Source: UBA9647 sp035506075 (GTDB lineage Bacteria; Bacteroidota; Ignavibacteria; UBA10030). Taken from it: a stretch of 10,625 nt of DNA. Each line of letters begins with the position of its first letter. The first letter of the stretch is position 1. The position numbers and the translations under genes are program-made. This document shows positions 7,763 to 10,625 of the stretch, piece after piece. The DNA is taken from NCBI GenBank assembly GCA_035506075.1, contig DATJQB010000261.1, forward strand, positions 1 to 10,625, in the 5' to 3' direction. The notes beneath the pieces are model-generated. The model saw only the letters and a program-made list of their open reading frames with translations, did no database searches and was not told the origin of the DNA.

Positions 7763-9303
7763 CAAAACTCAGAACACTATCGATCAACACTCTTGTGCTG
7801 AATGCCGTGATTGTCTATGCCATGGTTGCACAAGATTATAATCTCCCTCTTTCCATGGAGGGGTTGAATCATACAACGAATACGTCTGTGCTGTCGAAGT
7901 CTCTCGGCGGCGTGACCATCCCATTGCGGAGAGATGTATCCTTGATGTTCGCAAACCCGGCAAGCCTGGGTACGTTGGATGCCCTCACCATCTCGGTGGG
8001 CGCCGCGCAAACGAGCACAAGTGCACACCAAACGCAGCAATGGCAGCCATCCACCTATTTTGGCAATTATTCACTTCTTATGGATGGATCCGCCAACAAT
8101 ATAGTTCACACAGATACCTCCACGGCAAATAAGTACAAGCTCCCGGGCAACACGACATATTATCCCGGCGATACGTTGTGGAAAGCCTATGACAATATCG
8201 GGCCGAATTGGAGTCACGATAGAAGTGCAAGCAAATTCATTCCCAATATTTTCGCAGCGATGCCCGTCAAGGTCATGGACATCAATGCTACTGTCGGTCT
8301 TGGGTATAGTGAGTATGCGAACATGGATTATTTCTATCAAAACAACAATTCGGAGAATCCCAATCCCAATGAACTCATGATCGGTCAGGGAATTGTCAAG
8401 GGGGATTCGACAAGAAGGATTGACTGGTTCCAATCGATCCGTAGACGTGAGGGAAGCATCAGTAGTCTCGGAGGTGCAGTCGCCATCAACATAACGCCAA
8501 GTCTGACCGCCGCCGTGAGCGTAAAATATATCTCCGGCAGCACAGATGATTTTGAGCAGACGCTCGGGCGGGGTGTGATATGGTTCTTCTGGTCGGGCGC
8601 CGCAAATAAGAACGCCCCCTATCAGTCGCTCCGTCTGGACTCGGTCAGCTATATGAGCGCTCTCAGCGGAACATCAGATTACAAGGGCTATGAAACCGCC
8701 ATCAGCGCGACCTATCGCGGCAAGGATGTTACGCTTGGCGTCACCATCACGCTGCCGACCGAAATTGACCGCACGTTCAACGGAACGTCGACAAGCTATA
8801 CAAACAAAACCATGGATTTTGCGGCGGTACCTCTGAGTACTGTGAGCGTCAATACGTTCCAGGAAATGGATTTGCCGATCAAGGGAAACATCGGGATCGG
8901 TCTGCAATTGCGTTCCAATGTCTATGCGGCGGCAGAATACGAATATGATCCATACGGCAACGCAAAACTCATAACCAATCACACCACGACAACAAAACCC
9001 TGGTTGGACGGCTCGTCGTTCCATTTCGGCCTCAAGTGGGAACCGGTCGCAGACTATTCACTGCGGTTCGGATATCGCAGACAAACCGAGGTATTTCAAG
9101 CTCAATACTCCCCCTTCCCGGGTCAACCCGTCTCATACGTTGCATATTCAGCAGGTCTTGGGATTCAGTTGCTGAAAGGACTTGCGATTAACGCAGCGTA
9201 TGAGTTCTATCAACGTAAATACGAAGACACTTGGGTTGGTAACTCAAACATCAACTTCTATCAGTCCGGATCAATGTCGGTGGGATTACAGTACGCATAT
9301 TAA
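7759..9303 (+). CDS. FadL/PorV-like outer-membrane beta-barrel protein
   Basis: A 514-residue exported barrel, best described as OmpP1/FadL-like or a distant PorV relative. Residues 1-24 form a signal peptide (cleavage near MVA|QD). Residues 48-80 repeat the hallmark of this fold in divergent form (SLGGVTIPLRRDVSLMFANP, followed by ASLGTLDALTISV), comparable to the ALGDAY...FWNPAGLAW block of the upstream gene. Strand-like segments continue to the C-terminus, which ends in aromatic VGLQYAY as expected for Bam-assembled barrels. AGGAG lies 10 bases before the ATG, inside the end of the preceding gene, and the start overlaps that gene's stop by four bases. It is the last gene before a strong terminator. 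FadL-type proteins can be diffusion channels for hydrophobic or aromatic compounds, but the substrate here is unknown. The middle (about residues 115-230 and 265-360) is long for a PorV protein and may form extracellular loops. Confidence 0.75.
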   Translation: MTKLRTLSINTLVLNAVIVYAMVAQDYNLPLSMEGLNHTTNTSVLSKSLGGVTIPLRRDVSLMFANPASLGTLDALTISVGAAQTSTSAHQTQQWQPSTYFGNYSLLMDGSANNIVHTDTSTANKYKLPGNTTYYPGDTLWKAYDNIGPNWSHDRSASKFIPNIFAAMPVKVMDINATVGLGYSEYANMDYFYQNNNSENPNPNELMIGQGIVKGDSTRRIDWFQSIRRREGSISSLGGAVAINITPSLTAAVSVKYISGSTDDFEQTLGRGVIWFFWSGAANKNAPYQSLRLDSVSYMSALSGTSDYKGYETAISATYRGKDVTLGVTITLPTEIDRTFNGTSTSYTNKTMDFAAVPLSTVSVNTFQEMDLPIKGNIGIGLQLRSNVYAAAEYEYDPYGNAKLITNHTTTTKPWLDGSSFHFGLKWEPVADYSLRFGYRRQTEVFQAQYSPFPGQPVSYVAYSAGLGIQLLKGLAINAAYEFYQRKYEDTWVGNSNINFYQSGSMSVGLQYAY

Positions 9304-9349
9304 AACCTCACAGTGGTGCCGGAGTAACTGAATAGCTCTTTTCCTCTCG

Positions 9350-9390
9350 CAGGCGTCGACCAGGTGAACGGTTTGACGCCTGTTTTTTTT
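9350..9390 (+). terminator. Intrinsic (rho-independent) terminator
   Basis: CAGGCGTC at 9350-9357 and GACGCCTG at 9375-9382 form a perfect 8-bp stem, extendable by a G-U and an A-U pair, and are followed at once by eight T residues (9383-9390). It lies 47 bp after the stop of the FadL-like gene and closes the four-gene block. There is no matching A-tract before the left arm, so it acts on + strand transcripts only. Confidence 0.93.
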
Positions 9391-9420
9391 CCGCTACCGA
9401 ATCACCAGGATTGAATCACA

Positions 9421-10455
9421 ATGGACAACAAAAACGCTACGACGCTCTCACGCTTCGGCCGCATAGCGGCTGCGATGGCATTCTCTTGTCTGCTCTCTTC
9501 CATTCAATTGATGGCGCAGAACATTGTTCTTCCAAAAGAAATTGTTGTGGCGCAGGATGGAAGCGGCAAGTACACAACCATTCAGGAAGCAATAAATTCT
9601 GTGAGGGACCTGGGCCGGGAACGGGTGGTCATTCATATCAGAAAGGGAATCTATCATGAGAAACTGGTGATTCCCTCTTGGAAAACAAAAATCTCTCTTG
9701 TCGGCGAGGACGTGGACAGGGTCGTGATCACGAACAATGACTATTCCGGCAAGGCCGTCCCCGGAGGCAACGATGCCTTTGGCAAGAACAAGTTCTCCAC
9801 CTTCACTTCCTATACGGTTCTCGTGCAAGGAAACGATTTCATTGCAGAGAATCTGACAATCGAGAACACGGCTGGTCCCGTGGGACAGGCAGTAGCGTTG
9901 CATGTAGAAGGCGACCGCTGCCTGATCAAGAACTGCAGGCTCTTGGGCAATCAGGATACGCTGTACGCTGCGACGGAGCGAAGCCGGCAGCTCTATCAGG
10001 ATTGCACGATCGAGGGGACCACCGATTTCATCTTCGGCGAGGCAACGGCAGTCTTTCAGAACTGCACAATCAGAAGTCGTATCAACTCCTACGTAACCGC
10101 AGCTGCTACCACGCAGCATCAACCATTTGGCTTTGTATTCCTTGACTGCAGGTTGATTGCGGACAGCTCAGTCGACAGAGTCTATCTGGGCCGACCATGG
10201 CGGCCCAACGCCAAAACTGTTTTCATTCATTGTGACCTGGGAAAACACATCGCACCCGAGGGATGGGATCCCTGGAAAGGCGATGCAATGTTTCCGGACA
10301 AGGAGAAAACAACGTACTATGGTGAGTATGGCATCACCGGTCCGGGGGCATTGGTGAAGGAGCGGGTCTCGTGGGCCAAGCAGTTGACCCCGAACGAGGT
10401 TCAATTATATACGATAAAGAATATCCTGGGCGGCACGGATCATTGGATCCAGTGA
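9421..10455 (+). CDS. Pectin methylesterase (pectinesterase, CE8), exported
   Basis: A 344-residue carbohydrate esterase family 8 enzyme that hydrolyses methyl esters of polygalacturonate, giving pectate and methanol. Residues 1-32 are a signal peptide (three basic residues, core AAAMAFSCLLSSIQL, cleavage near LMA|QN), so the enzyme is periplasmic or secreted. Family motifs appear in order: VAQDGSGKYTTIQEAI at 43-58, GIYHEK at 76-81, GQAVAL with Q156, NQDTLY with Q178 and D179, DFIFG with D202, and YLGRPWRP with R258 and W260. By homology D179 and D202 are the catalytic acids and R258 binds the carboxylate. Length is normal for a single-domain bacterial enzyme; no carbohydrate-binding module or sorting tail is present. 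AGGA lies 10 bases before the ATG. The gene starts 30 bp after the terminator, so its transcription is either read-through or from a promoter overlapping the hairpin. It complements the upstream polygalacturonase, which prefers de-esterified substrate. Confidence 0.96.
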   Translation: MDNKNATTLSRFGRIAAAMAFSCLLSSIQLMAQNIVLPKEIVVAQDGSGKYTTIQEAINSVRDLGRERVVIHIRKGIYHEKLVIPSWKTKISLVGEDVDRVVITNNDYSGKAVPGGNDAFGKNKFSTFTSYTVLVQGNDFIAENLTIENTAGPVGQAVALHVEGDRCLIKNCRLLGNQDTLYAATERSRQLYQDCTIEGTTDFIFGEATAVFQNCTIRSRINSYVTAAATTQHQPFGFVFLDCRLIADSSVDRVYLGRPWRPNAKTVFIHCDLGKHIAPEGWDPWKGDAMFPDKEKTTYYGEYGITGPGALVKERVSWAKQLTPNEVQLYTIKNILGGTDHWIQ

Positions 10456-10625
10456 GTTGCCGTAATAGTTTATCGAATTGAAGACGAAATTGAAACAGTA
10501 CTAGCATGAAGTCAACATGACGATTCCCGGGATGCACCGGCATTGGTGAGGCCCTCCGGGAAAGCCGGTCCGATCAGGCGAATTCGGATCTTCGGATGTA
10601 GTGACGACCAGAACAAAAAACAAGC
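10456..10625. other. Non-coding tail with small inverted repeats
   Basis: No credible gene is seen in these 170 bases; ATG codons at 10506 and 10517 open reading frames of only a few codons. ACCGGC at 10536-10541 can pair with GCCGGT at 10564-10569 across a 22-base loop, and TCCGA at 10569-10573 with TCGGA at 10584-10588. These two helices share base 10569 and would compete. There is no T-tract after either, so this is not a standard intrinsic terminator. It may be a weak 3' structure of the esterase transcript or the leader of a gene beyond the window. Confidence 0.3.

Noticed and set aside
9421..9516. Lipoprotein signal in the pectinesterase (Cys23) or in the 804-aa protein (Cys16)
   Set aside because: The residues before the cysteines (AFSC, ALVC) do not fit a lipobox, and both proteins have good signal peptidase I sites downstream.
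9448..10122. Minus-strand open frame of 224 codons opposite the pectinesterase
   Set aside because: It lies wholly within a gene with all CE8 motifs, and its translation shows no recognisable domain or signal.
1..10625. CRISPR arrays, tRNA genes, insertion sequences or attachment sites
   Set aside because: No regularly spaced direct repeats, no cloverleaf-like sequence and no transposase or integrase reading frame were seen by eye.

Overview
The window looks like a piece of a Gram-negative genome from the FCB group (Bacteroidota/Ignavibacteria-like). The reasons are a TonB-dependent receptor with an N-terminal carboxypeptidase-regulatory-like domain, a secreted protein ending in a T9SS-type C-terminal sorting-like domain, and a PorV/PorQ-family outer-membrane protein. 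Base composition is close to balanced. I cannot name a genus from the sequence. All six genes are on the + strand. The coding density is high, and no tRNA, rRNA, CRISPR array or mobile element was seen.

Layout: (1) bases 1-1299 hold the 3' part of a GH28 polygalacturonase gene whose true start lies outside the window. (2) 1374-9303 is a tight four-gene block: a TonB-dependent receptor (954 aa), an 804-aa exported protein with a C-terminal sorting-like domain, a PorV/PorQ-like barrel, and a second FadL/PorV-like barrel. Gaps are 23 bp, 15 bp and a 4-bp ATGA overlap, and the block is closed by a strong intrinsic terminator at 9350-9390. (3) 9421-10455 is a complete exported pectin methylesterase (CE8). 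(4) 10456-10625 is a non-coding tail with small inverted repeats.

How they may work together: CE8 removes methyl esters from pectin and GH28 cleaves the resulting polygalacturonate, so the two flanking enzymes are complementary. The block between them encodes only cell-envelope proteins, with no SusD-like lipoprotein, transcription factor or inner-membrane transporter. A reasonable inference is a SusD-less pectin-use locus. In it the TonB receptor imports oligogalacturonides, or receives a surface ligand. The CTD-bearing protein would be exported and held at the surface, and the PorV-like protein would serve its export or attachment. The substrate link rests on gene neighbourhood only; nothing in the four envelope proteins themselves shows sugar binding.
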